NCBI GenBank assembly: GCA_031127225.1
Contig: JARIEV010000017.1
Span: 1-35,622, forward strand
Reading direction: 5' to 3'
DNA: 35,622 bases
Origin: Gemmatimonadota bacterium
GTDB taxonomy: Bacteria; Gemmatimonadota; Gemmatimonadetes; Gemmatimonadales; Gemmatimonadaceae
This document shows, piece after piece, positions 1 through 7,098 of this stretch (its first letter is position 1; each line of letters begins with the position of its first letter). The notes beneath the pieces were generated by a model. That model searched no databases and was not told the origin of the DNA. It saw only the letters and a list, made by a program, of their open reading frames with translations. The position numbers and the translations under genes were made by a program.

Positions 1-479
1 TCGATCCCATCCGGCTTGCGGCCATCGGAGTCATGGTGGGCATCATCGGCTTCGCGCTCATCGTGTTCGCCAGTCCCGTCGAATCGGCGCTGATGTTCCG
101 CACGGGCGTCGCGTTGCTCGGCTTCGGCGAAGGGTTCTTCGGTGTGGGGACGCTGTCGTACGCCATGCAACTGCGCGATCCGTCGCAGCACGGGATCGCG
201 CTTGGAGCCTGGGGCGCCGTGTTCGCCACCGCCGAGGGGCTGTCGTTCGCGCTGAGCGGGGTGCTGAAGGATTGGCTGTCACATCTGGTGCAGCGTGGCG
301 CGCTCAGCCCCGGCCTGAATTTGCCGTCCGTCCCGTATTCCGCCGTTTATCATCTCGAGATCCTGATGCTGTTCGCCACGCTGGTGGCACTGGGACCTCT
401 CGTCTCCCGTCGCGTCGCCGGTCAAGCCGAGCGCGATCGAGCCGCCCGTTCGTTCGGGCTGGCGGACATTCCCGCTTGA
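1..479 (+). CDS. lhaA: LhaA/PucC-family light-harvesting assembly protein, C-terminal part
   Basis: This frame is open from the window edge (in-frame from base 3) to TGA at 477-479, so only the last ~159 residues are seen. The family is a major-facilitator-like set of inner-membrane proteins needed to assemble LH1 or LH2 antenna complexes. Visible here are several hydrophobic segments and two family-like stretches, [19 protein letters not shown] and [16 protein letters not shown]. The gene lies directly upstream of the puh genes, with 28 nt to the next start, which is the usual place of lhaA in purple-type clusters. The family is clear; the choice of lhaA over pucC rests on context. The N-terminal part lies outside the window. 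Confidence 0.88.
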   Translation, partial: DPIRLAAIGVMVGIIGFALIVFASPVESALMFRTGVALLGFGEGFFGVGTLSYAMQLRDPSQHGIALGAWGAVFATAEGLSFALSGVLKDWLSHLVQRGALSPGLNLPSVPYSAVYHLEILMLFATLVALGPLVSRRVAGQAERDRAARSFGLADIPA

Positions 480-507
480 CCACACTTCAACGCACGGAGC
501 CGTAGCG

Positions 508-708
508 ATGCAGTACATCGACGGAGCCCAGATCGCGCTATACGCGTTCTGGATATTCTTCGCAGGGCTCATCATCTACATTCGGCGGGAAGACAAGCGG
601 GAAGGATATCCGCTTGACTCACCGCAGGGACCGCGTGATGGGTGGCCCAAGTCGGCCGGTCCGAAAACCTACCTTCATCGGCCGCATGGCGGCGAGGAGA
701 CGCACTGA
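508..708 (+). CDS. puhA: Reaction centre H subunit, membrane-anchor half (split PuhA)
   Basis: The 66-residue product matches only the first part of PuhA. It has one transmembrane helix at about residues 7-26 ([16 protein letters not shown]), then the [10 protein letters not shown] segment and a short linker ending [11 protein letters not shown], where intact PuhA continues into its cytoplasmic domain. A GGAG at 496-499 lies 8 nt before the ATG. The TGA at 706-708 overlaps the ATG of the next gene by one base. The H subunit caps the L/M reaction centre on the cytoplasmic side and shapes proton delivery to QB. I recall that the G. phototrophica complex is described with a two-chain H subunit; this fits but was not checked. 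Confidence 0.9.
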   Translation: MQYIDGAQIALYAFWIFFAGLIIYIRREDKREGYPLDSPQGPRDGWPKSAGPKTYLHRPHGGEETH

Positions 709-1250
709 TGTCGGAGATCAAGGCGGTGCCGGTTGACGGCTACAATGGATCGCCGATGGTGCCCACCGGGAACCCGATGATCGACGGCGTGGGCCCCGCG
801 TCGTGGGCGAACCGCGCCGATGAACCCGATCGCACCTTCCATGGCACGCCCAAGATCGTGCCAATGCGGCTCGATCCGACCTTCTCGGTGGCGTCGGGTG
901 ATCCCGATCCGCGCGGACTGCCGGTGGAAGCGGTCGACAAGGTGGTGGTCGGCACGGTCATCGAACTCTGGGTCGATCGCGCCGAGCCGCAGGTACGCTA
1001 CTACGAAGTCCGGCTCACGGACTCCGATCGTCGCATCATGCTGCCCGCCGGGTACGTGCAGTGGCCGAACTTCGGGCTCTGGGGCAACGATCGCCTGCTC
1101 GTGAAGGCCATCACGGCGGCGCAGTTCGCCGACGTGCCGGCCATTCGTCGGGACGATCAGATCACACTGCTCGAAGAGGACAAGGTCATGGCCTACTTCG
1201 CGGGCGGGCATTTGTACGCCACCGCCGACCGGAGCGAGCCGATCATATGA
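708..1250 (+). CDS. puhA: Reaction centre H subunit, cytoplasmic-domain half (split PuhA)
   Basis: The 180-residue product has no membrane segment and matches the cytoplasmic PRC-barrel region of PuhA: TGNPMIDGVGPASWANRADE near the start, KIVPM, then VTGTVIELWVD-like and ITLLEEDKVMAYFAGGHLYA blocks. The ATG at 708 shares its A with the preceding TGA (TGATG) and has its own AGGAG at 695-699, 8 nt upstream. It is therefore set up as a coupled second cistron rather than as a sequencing frameshift. It should dock on the cytoplasmic face of the L/M core together with the anchor half. The longer frame from 642 is disfavoured because it would overlap the anchor gene by 67 nt. The next gene overlaps by 4 nt. 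Confidence 0.9.
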   Translation: MSEIKAVPVDGYNGSPMVPTGNPMIDGVGPASWANRADEPDRTFHGTPKIVPMRLDPTFSVASGDPDPRGLPVEAVDKVVVGTVIELWVDRAEPQVRYYEVRLTDSDRRIMLPAGYVQWPNFGLWGNDRLLVKAITAAQFADVPAIRRDDQITLLEEDKVMAYFAGGHLYATADRSEPII

Positions 1251-1927
1251 ACGGCGCTGGGATGGGGCACGCCTCGTACATCAAGGGAGTTCCCCATCCG
1301 CTCCCAGCGGGTGAGCACGTGCTGTGGGAAGGGGCGCCCGATGCGCGGGCGATGGCCGTGCATGTGTTTCATCGTCGCCTCGTGGCGGCGTACTTCGGCG
1401 CGATGCTGCTCTGGTGGGCGGTCGCGACCACTGACCCCGTCACCAGTTCCGTGTTCGTCCGTGGTCTCGCGCTGCGCGTGGTCCTCACGTTGATCGTGCT
1501 GGGCGTCGCCGAGGGGCTCGCGCGCGCGTCGGCGCGGACATCATGGTACGCGATCACCAATCGTCGGGTGGTGCTGCGGCTCGGGGTGGTACTCCCCATG
1601 TCGATCAACATCCCGTTCTCCATTATCGATGGCGCGCGCATCGGCACGTTCGGTGATGGGACGGGGCAACTCGTGCTTACGCTGGGCAAGGCGCATCGCT
1701 TGGCCTACATCGCGCTGTGGCCGCACTGTCAGGTGTTTCGTTTCGCCCACCCGGAGCCGGTCCTCCGTGCGCTGCGTGATCCCAAGGCGATCAGCGCGCT
1801 GCTGGTGAATGCCGTGGCCGCCGCCGGGGAGACGGACGTGCAGATCGCGCCAGTGACACTGGCGCCGGCCGGACCGTCCGGCGCCGCACCAACCGTGGTC
1901 GGTACGGTGGCATCGGGCGTGGCGTGA
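1247..1927 (+). CDS. puhB: Photosynthetic complex assembly protein PuhB
   Basis: The 226-residue membrane protein starts at ATG 1247, overlapping the previous stop as ATGA. The opening HPLPAGEHVLWEGAPDARAM motif is typical of PuhB. Two hydrophobic helices follow at about residues 43-62 and 75-95, then a bacterial PH-like domain with SWYAITNRRVVLRLG. PuhB is known as an assembly factor for the reaction centre and LH1, acting in the inner membrane. The Ala/Thr/Val-rich tail of about 30 residues looks poorly structured. An earlier in-frame start at 1061 would lie inside puhA and is rejected. The puhA-puhB-puhC spacing shows one translationally coupled operon. Confidence 0.9.
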   Translation: MNGAGMGHASYIKGVPHPLPAGEHVLWEGAPDARAMAVHVFHRRLVAAYFGAMLLWWAVATTDPVTSSVFVRGLALRVVLTLIVLGVAEGLARASARTSWYAITNRRVVLRLGVVLPMSINIPFSIIDGARIGTFGDGTGQLVLTLGKAHRLAYIALWPHCQVFRFAHPEPVLRALRDPKAISALLVNAVAAAGETDVQIAPVTLAPAGPSGAAPTVVGTVASGVA

Positions 1928-2424
1928 GTCCGATCCATTTCGAGCCGGAGCCGGGGGCACGCCCGGACGCGCCGCCGCTGGAGGTCCCGAAGCCTGCGCT
2001 CGTGATGGCGGCGGCGCTGATCGCGGTAGTGTTTGTCCTCGCGATCTCGGCGCGGGTGTTCGGCTTCGGTGCGTTCGCCGAACAGCCGCCGTCCGCCGTG
2101 ATCGCCGCGCGCCAGCTCACATTCGCCGATGCCAGCGACGGCGGCATTCTCGTGGTGGACGCCAACACGAAGGCGGTCGCCGCGTCGCTGCCGCCGGGCA
2201 CGAACGGGTTTCTGCGTGGCGCGCTGCGCGCCCTCACGCGTGGCCGCTCCATGGCGGGCGTCGGACGGGAGGCGCCTTTTCAGCTGGTGCGCTATGCGGA
2301 CGGTCGGCTGGTGCTGTCCGACTCCATGACGAAGCGCTCCGTCACGATTACGAGCTTCGGCGTCACGCAGGTCGAGGCGTTCGACCGCCTGCTTGTCCTG
2401 CCACCGGCCGCTCCGCCCCGCTGA
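1924..2424 (+). CDS. puhC: Photosynthetic complex assembly protein PuhC
   Basis: The GTG start at 1924 overlaps the puhB stop as GTGA. The 166-residue product has a short cytoplasmic N-terminus, one transmembrane helix at about residues 26-46 and a periplasmic domain of about 120 residues with the pattern FADASDGGILVVDANT and VLSDSMTKRSVTITSFG. PuhC family proteins help organise the reaction centre-LH1 core and are usually of this topology and size. The C-terminus ends in a Pro/Ala run. Identification rests on position directly after puhB plus the topology and the D-GG-I-V-D stretch. It is the last gene of the plus-strand operon and converges on the lipoprotein gene 19 nt away. Confidence 0.85.
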   Translation: MSPIHFEPEPGARPDAPPLEVPKPALVMAAALIAVVFVLAISARVFGFGAFAEQPPSAVIAARQLTFADASDGGILVVDANTKAVAASLPPGTNGFLRGALRALTRGRSMAGVGREAPFQLVRYADGRLVLSDSMTKRSVTITSFGVTQVEAFDRLLVLPPAAPPR

Positions 2425-2443
2425 GGCGGTTCGGGGCGGACGG

Positions 2444-2902
2444 CTACTGCGCCGGCATCGGCAGCGGTTCGCGCACTGTTCCGGGCAGTGGATCCTGCCC
2501 CGTGAGCAGGCGCTTGGCACTGGCGGCGACTGCTTCGTCCGGATGCGCACTGTACCGCGTGAGCAGCAGTGCCACTTCCTGATGCCGCAGGCGCGACGCG
2601 ATCTCGAGGGCACACACGAGCGTGACCTGGTCAGCGGCTGAGGAGGCAATGGCCTCCATCAGTTTGAACGTCCGCATGTAGGCAATCCGGTCCATTGCCT
2701 TGGCCAGCGACGCCGGCAGCGCCCGGTCCAGTGTCGCGGCGCCTCGTCCGCTCACGAAGTCGGGATTCCGCAGGCTGATACAGCCGCTCATGGCCGTGTC
2801 CACACGCTGTACGAGCGTGCCGCCACACGCCGACAAGCCGAGGCACACCAGCGTAGCCAGTACTCGGACGGATGGAGTGCGTCGATCGGTCGGAATGGGC
2901 AT
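2444..2902 (-). CDS. Small lipoprotein of unknown function beside the puf operon
   Basis: The 152-residue product begins with a lipoprotein signal: Arg-containing n-region, VLATLVCLGLSACGG with lipobox L-S-A-C and Cys near residue 23. The mature part is helical, and the stretch around ALEIASRLRHQEVALLLTRY and HPDEAVAASAKRLL reads like one or two HEAT-type helix pairs. It ends in a Pro-rich tail. I do not recognise a family. It should sit in the periplasm on a lipid anchor. It lies between puhC (convergent) and pufC (same strand, 205 nt upstream), separated from pufC by a terminator-like hairpin. A reaction-centre accessory subunit is possible from context only. The start was chosen because the signal peptide begins there; no good ribosome site is seen. 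Confidence 0.72.
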   Translation of the reverse strand: MPIPTDRRTPSVRVLATLVCLGLSACGGTLVQRVDTAMSGCISLRNPDFVSGRGAATLDRALPASLAKAMDRIAYMRTFKLMEAIASSAADQVTLVCALEIASRLRHQEVALLLTRYSAHPDEAVAASAKRLLTGQDPLPGTVREPLPMPAQ

Positions 2903-2941
2903 CAATTCGGGGCGTAGAGGAGTCGAGGATGGAGGATCATC

Positions 2942-2986
2942 ATGCCGGTGCGCGGCATCGTCAAGCGGTGGATGCCCGGTGGCATC
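2942..2986. repeat. Two short inverted repeats downstream of the puf terminator
   Basis: Two perfect 6-bp inverted repeats lie side by side: ATGCCG/CGGCAT (2942-2947 with 2953-2958) and GATGCC/GGCATC (2971-2976 with 2981-2986). They share the ATGCC core. With the hairpin at 2999-3029 they make three stems in under 90 nt between pufC and the lipoprotein gene. They could stabilise the puf transcript 3' end or bind a regulator of the lipoprotein gene; neither is shown. Confidence 0.4.
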
Positions 2987-2995
2987 GATGGATGC

Positions 2996-3029
2996 AAAAC
3001 CCCGCAACACCGGATCGGCATTGCGGGGT
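2996..3029 (-). terminator. Terminator-like hairpin after pufC
   Basis: A perfect 9-bp stem ACCCCGCAA/TTGCGGGGT (2999-3007 and 3021-3029) with a 13-nt loop is followed, in the minus-strand direction, by TTTTGC. It lies 79 nt after the pufC stop. This fits a Rho-independent terminator of the puf operon with a short U tract, so some read-through into the lipoprotein gene is possible. Confidence 0.6.
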
Positions 3030-3107
3030 CGGACGCGCGGCGGGCAGAAGCCCTGTGCGCGGTGCATTTGGTCGCAGACGGCCGACCAGCGCGAATGGGT
3101 AGTGCGG

Positions 3108-4235
3108 TTACGGTTGGTTCAGACTTCCTACCGCACCCATGGCCGCGGCAGCCGGGACCGACCGGCTGCTGCTGGCCTTGACCGCTGGGACCACCGGCGC
3201 AGCGCTCTTGGTGGCGCTGTCCATCGGAGCGAGCGAGTCGATGGTCGGTCCGAGCCCAGGAAACGGCAGGCCGTTCCATTCGGCACGTCCCCACAACGCC
3301 GGGTAATGCTTCACCATCTGTGCACCGTACAGCGGCTTGTACGCCCCGTTGTGGCAGGTGACGCATTGGGCCTTCGGGGCATCGCCCTGCTGGCCGAGGC
3401 GCACCGCGGGATACACCGGCTGCAGCGGCGCGAGATAGTTCTGGTTCACGTCGCGCAGCATCAGGATCCCGTGGTATGCGGTGACACGCGCCGGCGGTGC
3501 TTCCTTCCAGCTGGCGAACTGCCGGGAGTTGTGGCAATAGGTGCAGTTCACCCCCAGCGACGAGGACTGCGACATCATGAGCGCGTACGTCCACTCGGTC
3601 TGCTTCACCGAGCTGCGGTTCATGTTCGACGGAGCCACTTCGCGCGACACGACGCGTGCGCCGTCCCGATCGAGATAGTGCCGCAGATAGTCGGTCTGGC
3701 TCGAGTAGAACCAGAGGCCGTTCGGCAGCGGCTTCCCCATGTGGCAGGTGTAGCAGGTCACGCCGGTGTTCTTCACGTGCTGTGAATACTGTCCGTTGAT
3801 CTGGCGCGTCATCTGCAGCATGCGACGCGCGACCAGCTTGGTGTACAGCGGCTTGCCGTTGGGCAGCGTGTCGGACGCCATGTTGGCGATGTTATGGCAG
3901 TAGGCACAGTTGCCAGTGCCGGCCACCCAGGTGCTCATCGCCACCATGGTGCGGTTGAACTCACCGACCGAGATGTCATTGAGGACCTGCACGTTCTTCC
4001 ACGGCAGCGGTCCGGGAGGCGACGCGCCGGCCGGAGGGAGCGGCGCGGGAATCTTGACGGCGGCGAACTTCGCCTTCAGGTCGCCATGGTCGTAGTTCTG
4101 CTCCATGGCGGTGCCGCGATACCCCACTTGGACCGAGTCGGTCTTCGCATCGCCACACGCGGCGAGCGAGACCAGCACGAGCGGCGTGGCGACCGCCACG
4201 ATGGAACGGCGAAGCGTGCTCGTGGTGCGGCTCAT
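3108..4235 (-). CDS. pufC: Reaction centre tetrahaem cytochrome c subunit
   Basis: The 375-residue precursor has a lipoprotein signal ([11 protein letters not shown], Cys27) and four CXXCH haem sites: CAYCH at 110, CYTCH at 161, CTYCH at 231 and CVTCH at 291. This is the full complement of the periplasmic cytochrome that re-reduces the special pair. Met residues in the helices before each site (for example TMVAM, RMLQM, ALMM, GILML) are candidate axial ligands. The ATG at 4235 overlaps the pufM stop as ATGA and has GGAGG about 9 nt upstream, so the longer frame is rejected. After the last haem segment comes an Ala/Ser/Pro-rich tail of about 45 residues. It is the last gene of the puf operon. 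Confidence 0.96.
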   Translation of the reverse strand: MSRTTSTLRRSIVAVATPLVLVSLAACGDAKTDSVQVGYRGTAMEQNYDHGDLKAKFAAVKIPAPLPPAGASPPGPLPWKNVQVLNDISVGEFNRTMVAMSTWVAGTGNCAYCHNIANMASDTLPNGKPLYTKLVARRMLQMTRQINGQYSQHVKNTGVTCYTCHMGKPLPNGLWFYSSQTDYLRHYLDRDGARVVSREVAPSNMNRSSVKQTEWTYALMMSQSSSLGVNCTYCHNSRQFASWKEAPPARVTAYHGILMLRDVNQNYLAPLQPVYPAVRLGQQGDAPKAQCVTCHNGAYKPLYGAQMVKHYPALWGRAEWNGLPFPGLGPTIDSLAPMDSATKSAAPVVPAVKASSSRSVPAAAAMGAVGSLNQP

Positions 4236-5389
4236 GGCGTCTTTCCTCCGGCGGGCGGAGCAGGCGGCGTCGCCGCCGCCGGAGCGGCGGCGGGAGTGAC
4301 GATGGTGGTGGAGTCCGCCGTCAGCGAATCCGTGGGGACCATGAGGGCGGCCGAGTCGGGCATGACCGCCGGCTGCGGTACCACGTAGGTCGGGAAGGAA
4401 TCCGGCGCGGTGCCCTGGTAGCGTCCGCGCAGCAGCTCCTGCTGCTCCGGGGTCAGCGTGTTCTGGTCCGGATACGGTGCGACCAGGCCATGCTTGACGC
4501 CCCACAGATACCAATTGTCCACCACGGTGCCAGTGAGCAGGATGCCGATGCCGCCGGTGAAGGTGGTCAGGACGGCAAACCACCAGGCCCAGCGATGGAT
4601 CGACTCCATCGTGGCGTTGAAGCCCATCGTCCAGCGCCAGAACAGCATGGAACGCTCGGCGGCCGTCCCACGATCGGTGATCTGTTCGATTTCACGCTCA
4701 CCACCCAGCCGGGCCACGGCGAGGATTGTCGCGGCGTGCATGGCGAAGAGCACCGCGCTGCCGTACAGGAACACGATCGAGAGCGCGTGGAACGGATTGT
4801 AGTACAGGTTGCCGTAGCGGATCGAGAACGCTGACGTCCAGTCGAGGTGCGGGAACAGACCGAACGGCACCATCTCACTCCAACTACCCACGAGCAGCGG
4901 CTGGAAGAAGAAGCAGAGATACAGGAAGATCGCAGAGCCGAACGCCCAGGGCAGGTGCGTACCCATGTTGAGCGCGGTCGCGCGGCGGTACACCCGTACC
5001 CACCAGAGCATGATGCTGACGGTCAGGAAGAAGCCCGCCATGAGGTACCAGCCGCCCTGCTGCAGCGGTGGTACGCGCAATCCATACTGGGGCGGCGGTG
5101 GTTCGAGGGCGAGCCACGGCAGCTGCCGGATGAATTCGATGGGATTCCAGCCGACGGAGGCCCACATGTTCAGGCCGATGATCTCGAAGGCGAGAAAGCC
5201 GAAGAGCAGGGACAGCGTGCCGGCCGTGCCGAGGTACACCGGTCCGATCTGCGCATCACCGAACTTGCCGGCGAGATACGAGAAGGTGCCGCTGCCCACG
5301 CGGAGGCCTGGAGAATCCTCGATCGGCAGCCCCGTTTCGGGGACCGTGCGGACCTGCACGCGGGTGAAGAGATTCTGGTATTCGAGCAT
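4232..5389 (-). CDS. pufM: Reaction centre M subunit with C-terminal extension
   Basis: The product has 385 residues, while PufM is usually about 305-330. Key ligands are present: His181 (accessory bacteriochlorophyll), His201 in NPFHALSI (special pair), and His218, Glu233 and His265 (non-haem iron). The five-helix core ends near residue 305 ([12 protein letters not shown]). About 75 extra residues follow, of which the last 50 are rich in Pro, Ala, Ser, Thr and Asp. The core end of M is on the periplasmic side, so the tail could reach the cytochrome or another periplasmic subunit. ATG 5389 has GGAG 10 nt upstream, and the gap from pufL is 14 nt. Confidence 0.97.
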   Translation of the reverse strand: MLEYQNLFTRVQVRTVPETGLPIEDSPGLRVGSGTFSYLAGKFGDAQIGPVYLGTAGTLSLLFGFLAFEIIGLNMWASVGWNPIEFIRQLPWLALEPPPPQYGLRVPPLQQGGWYLMAGFFLTVSIMLWWVRVYRRATALNMGTHLPWAFGSAIFLYLCFFFQPLLVGSWSEMVPFGLFPHLDWTSAFSIRYGNLYYNPFHALSIVFLYGSAVLFAMHAATILAVARLGGEREIEQITDRGTAAERSMLFWRWTMGFNATMESIHRWAWWFAVLTTFTGGIGILLTGTVVDNWYLWGVKHGLVAPYPDQNTLTPEQQELLRGRYQGTAPDSFPTYVVPQPAVMPDSAALMVPTDSLTADSTTIVTPAAAPAAATPPAPPAGGKTP

Positions 5390-5403
5390 GATGTCGATTC
5401 TCC

Positions 5404-6228
5404 TCAGCGCCAGATCGGAAGATTAAGCCACCAGCCCCACCACTCCGGCCAGCCCGAGGCCCAGAACGGCCCGGAGATCACGATGCAGATCGCGCTCCAG
5501 ATGGCGGCGCCCATGGCCAGAAACAGGCCAAGGCGGTGAATGCCGATCGCGCCGATCGAGTAGCCGAGCAGGTCGCGAAAAAACACGTTTTCAGTTTCAC
5601 TGGTACCGACCGGCGTGCCCTTCTTCGGATTCGTGACCGACAGAATCAGCGACCCGTGCATCGCAAGCGCGAGGCAGTTGGTGAAGAAGAAGGTGACGGC
5701 GATCATGTGCGCCGGATTGTAGTGGAAGTGCAGGTACTGGTACCCGACGTTCGACACCCAGTCGAGGTGCGAGAAGATGCCGTAGGGGAATCCATGTCCC
5801 CAGGCACCCAGCAGCACCGGACGGATCACGACGAGCGTGACGTAGGCGAGGACGGCCGCACCGTAGGCGTACGGGATGTGCATGCCCATGCCGAGTTTCC
5901 GGCTGATCTCGGCCTGCCGCAGCGCCCAGCTGCCGAAGGCACCGATTGCGCACATCGTGATGATTTGCCACAGGCCACCCTCGCGCAGCGGGGCGAAGCC
6001 GAGGCCGTATTTGAGGTCTGGCGGAGCGATGGAAATCTGCCAGAGGTTCCAGGTCGGCCCCATCGCGGCGCCCCAGACACAGAGCACCGTGCCGAGGACA
6101 ATGAAGAAGATGGAGGCGACGCCGAAAAAGCCCACGTAGAACGGACCGAACCAGAAATCGAAGAGATCTCCGCCGATCAGCGTGCCACCGCGAACCCGGT
6201 ACTTCTTCTCAAAACTGAGCATCGCCAT
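5404..6228 (-). CDS. pufL: Reaction centre L subunit
   Basis: The 274-residue product opens with [17 protein letters not shown], the classic PufL N-terminus, and has five membrane helices. Ligand residues are in place: His154 in SHLDW (accessory bacteriochlorophyll), His174 in NPAHM (special pair), and His191 and His231 (non-haem iron). The start at 6228 follows the family N-terminus and has GGAG about 9 nt upstream; an upstream in-frame ATG at 6297 is rejected. L pairs with M to form the membrane core that separates charge from the special pair to the quinones. A hairpin in the leader separates it from the antenna genes. Confidence 0.97.
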   Translation of the reverse strand: MAMLSFEKKYRVRGGTLIGGDLFDFWFGPFYVGFFGVASIFFIVLGTVLCVWGAAMGPTWNLWQISIAPPDLKYGLGFAPLREGGLWQIITMCAIGAFGSWALRQAEISRKLGMGMHIPYAYGAAVLAYVTLVVIRPVLLGAWGHGFPYGIFSHLDWVSNVGYQYLHFHYNPAHMIAVTFFFTNCLALAMHGSLILSVTNPKKGTPVGTSETENVFFRDLLGYSIGAIGIHRLGLFLAMGAAIWSAICIVISGPFWASGWPEWWGWWLNLPIWR

Positions 6229-6280
6229 GGGCGATTTCTCCAAGCGAGCGACGAGGGCTGAGACTGGCGTCGGCCGGAGA

Positions 6281-6310
6281 TGGCATCGCACCGACACGTG
6301 CGAATTGCCA
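6281..6310 (-). promoter_or_regulatory. Intercistronic hairpin between pufA2 and pufL
   Basis: The arms TGGCA-TCGCAC (6281-6291) and GTGCGA-TGCCA (6298-6303, 6306-6310) pair over 11 bp with a 2-nt bulge and a 6-nt loop. It lies in the 105-nt leader between the antenna and reaction-centre genes. In Rhodobacter a hairpin at the same place protects the pufBA message and raises antenna over reaction-centre synthesis; the same role is inferred here. Confidence 0.6.
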
Positions 6311-6333
6311 CTCCGGCGTGGACGCGCGAAGAG

Positions 6334-6549
6334 TTACCGGCCGGGCGGGAGCGGCGACATTTCTGCCCCAACCGCCGGGGCCGAAATGCCGACCGGGGCC
6401 TGCGCGGCGGAGAGCGTCCCGTTTTCGATCCACGAGTAGCGCTGCGAGCTGAGCAGGATGAAATGGATGACGAACGCGAGCGCACCGACGAAGCCGGCGA
6501 CGGCAATCATCACGCGACGCGGGTCATACATGAGCCATATCCGATGCAT
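6334..6549 (-). CDS. pufA2: Antenna alpha polypeptide, second copy, with tail
   Basis: The 71-residue product starts MHRIWLMYDPRR, the standard LH1 alpha opening. It has one helix with the bacteriochlorophyll ligand His29 (FVIHFILLSS) and an aromatic RYSWIENG segment after it. About 28 more residues, rich in Ala, Pro and Gly, form a periplasmic tail longer than in most alpha chains. AAGGAG lies 6 nt before the ATG. It follows the other alpha gene by only 9 nt. It differs strongly from that gene in the helix and tail, so the two are not a recent duplication. Which antenna ring each serves cannot be read from the sequence. The numbering of the symbol is mine. Confidence 0.9.
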   Translation of the reverse strand: MHRIWLMYDPRRVMIAVAGFVGALAFVIHFILLSSQRYSWIENGTLSAAQAPVGISAPAVGAEMSPLPPGR

Positions 6550-6558
6550 GACGGCTCC

Positions 6559-6729
6559 TTAACGGGTGGCGGCAGGGGCGGCCGTGTTCGCGTACGTCGC
6601 CTTGAGCGACGCGGGCCAGTTCAGCTGGCTGAAGGCAAACAGGTGCATGAACAGCACGGCGCCGGCGACAAACGAGCCGATACCGCCCATGATCAAGTGC
6701 GGATCCAGCCCGATCCAAATACGGTACAT
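6559..6729 (-). CDS. pufA1: Antenna alpha polypeptide, first copy (56 residues)
   Basis: The short product reads MYRIWIGLDPHLIMGG at its start. It has one membrane helix and the ligand His29 in VLFMHLFAFSQLNW, then an Ala/Thr-rich tail ending in ATR. The start signature, the placed histidine and the following aromatic LNW mark it as an LH alpha chain. AGGAG lies about 7 nt before ATG 6729; TAA is at 6559-6561. It lies 45 nt after pufB and 9 nt before the second alpha gene. It should bind bacteriochlorophyll together with a beta chain in a ring around the reaction centre. Confidence 0.9.
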   Translation of the reverse strand: MYRIWIGLDPHLIMGGIGSFVAGAVLFMHLFAFSQLNWPASLKATYANTAAPAATR

Positions 6730-6774
6730 GTCAGTCTCCTGATTACGCTGTTGAGAGAGATGGTCTGGCGAAGC

Positions 6775-6915
6775 CTAGAACCAGGGACGCCACGACCACG
6801 CCAACAGGTGCGCACCCACCGCGCCGAGGACCCACACACCCGTTCCCGCGATCCAGTACTTGTTGAAGCGGATCGCTTCCTCTTCCGTCATGCCGCTCTT
6901 GTCGTACATCGACAT
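6775..6915 (-). CDS. pufB: Antenna beta polypeptide
   Basis: The 46-residue product has an acidic cytoplasmic start (MTEEEAIRFNKYW), one helix and the bacteriochlorophyll ligand His36 in AHLLAWSWRPWF, which is the typical beta-chain C-terminus. GGAGG lies 5 nt before ATG 6915; a second in-frame ATG at 6909 fits the ribosome site less well. At residue 18, where many LH1 beta chains have a second conserved His (EFH), this one has Asn. It is the first gene of the puf operon and the only beta gene in the window, although two alpha genes follow. Other antenna genes must lie elsewhere if the stoichiometry is to be met by distinct pairs. Confidence 0.92.
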   Translation of the reverse strand: MSMYDKSGMTEEEAIRFNKYWIAGTGVWVLGAVGAHLLAWSWRPWF

Positions 6916-7011
6916 CGAAACCTCCGGAGTGTTTTCGAAGTTGCCGCGCTCGTCCCGCGCGGCTGGGGCGTCGTTCCCCGTTCGGGGTACGACATTGCCT
7001 TTTGAATGCGG

Positions 7012-7038
7012 GTGTAAACTGCGCCTGACAGTGTAAAC
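7012..7038. promoter_or_regulatory. PpsR/CrtJ-type operator in the pufB/bchO divergent promoter
   Basis: TGTAAACTGCGCCTGACA at 7013-7030 is an exact TGT-N12-ACA palindrome, the consensus of the PpsR/CrtJ repressors. GTGTAAAC occurs twice, at 7012-7019 and 7031-7038, exactly 19 nt apart. On the minus strand a TTGACG (7037-7042) could be a -35 element of pufB, which would place the palindrome between it and the start site. Repression of both divergent transcripts is inferred. Confidence 0.6.
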
Positions 7039-7098
7039 CGTCAAGGAAAACTTACAGTTTTTCGAAGATTTCCTCCCCGCCCGCACCGTTTCGCCCTC

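Noticed and set aside
642-707. Upstream extension of the cytoplasmic PuhA half
   Set aside because: It would overlap the anchor gene by 67 nt; the residues are out-of-frame shadow, and ATG 708 has its own ribosome site.
706-710. Sequencing frameshift as the cause of the puhA split
   Set aside because: The split has a proper stop, an overlapping ATG and a spaced AGGAG at a domain boundary, which an error is unlikely to produce.
7032-7056. Second possible PpsR site TGTAA...TTACA
   Set aside because: Spacing between TGT and ACA is 19 nt, not 12; kept only as part of the direct-repeat observation.
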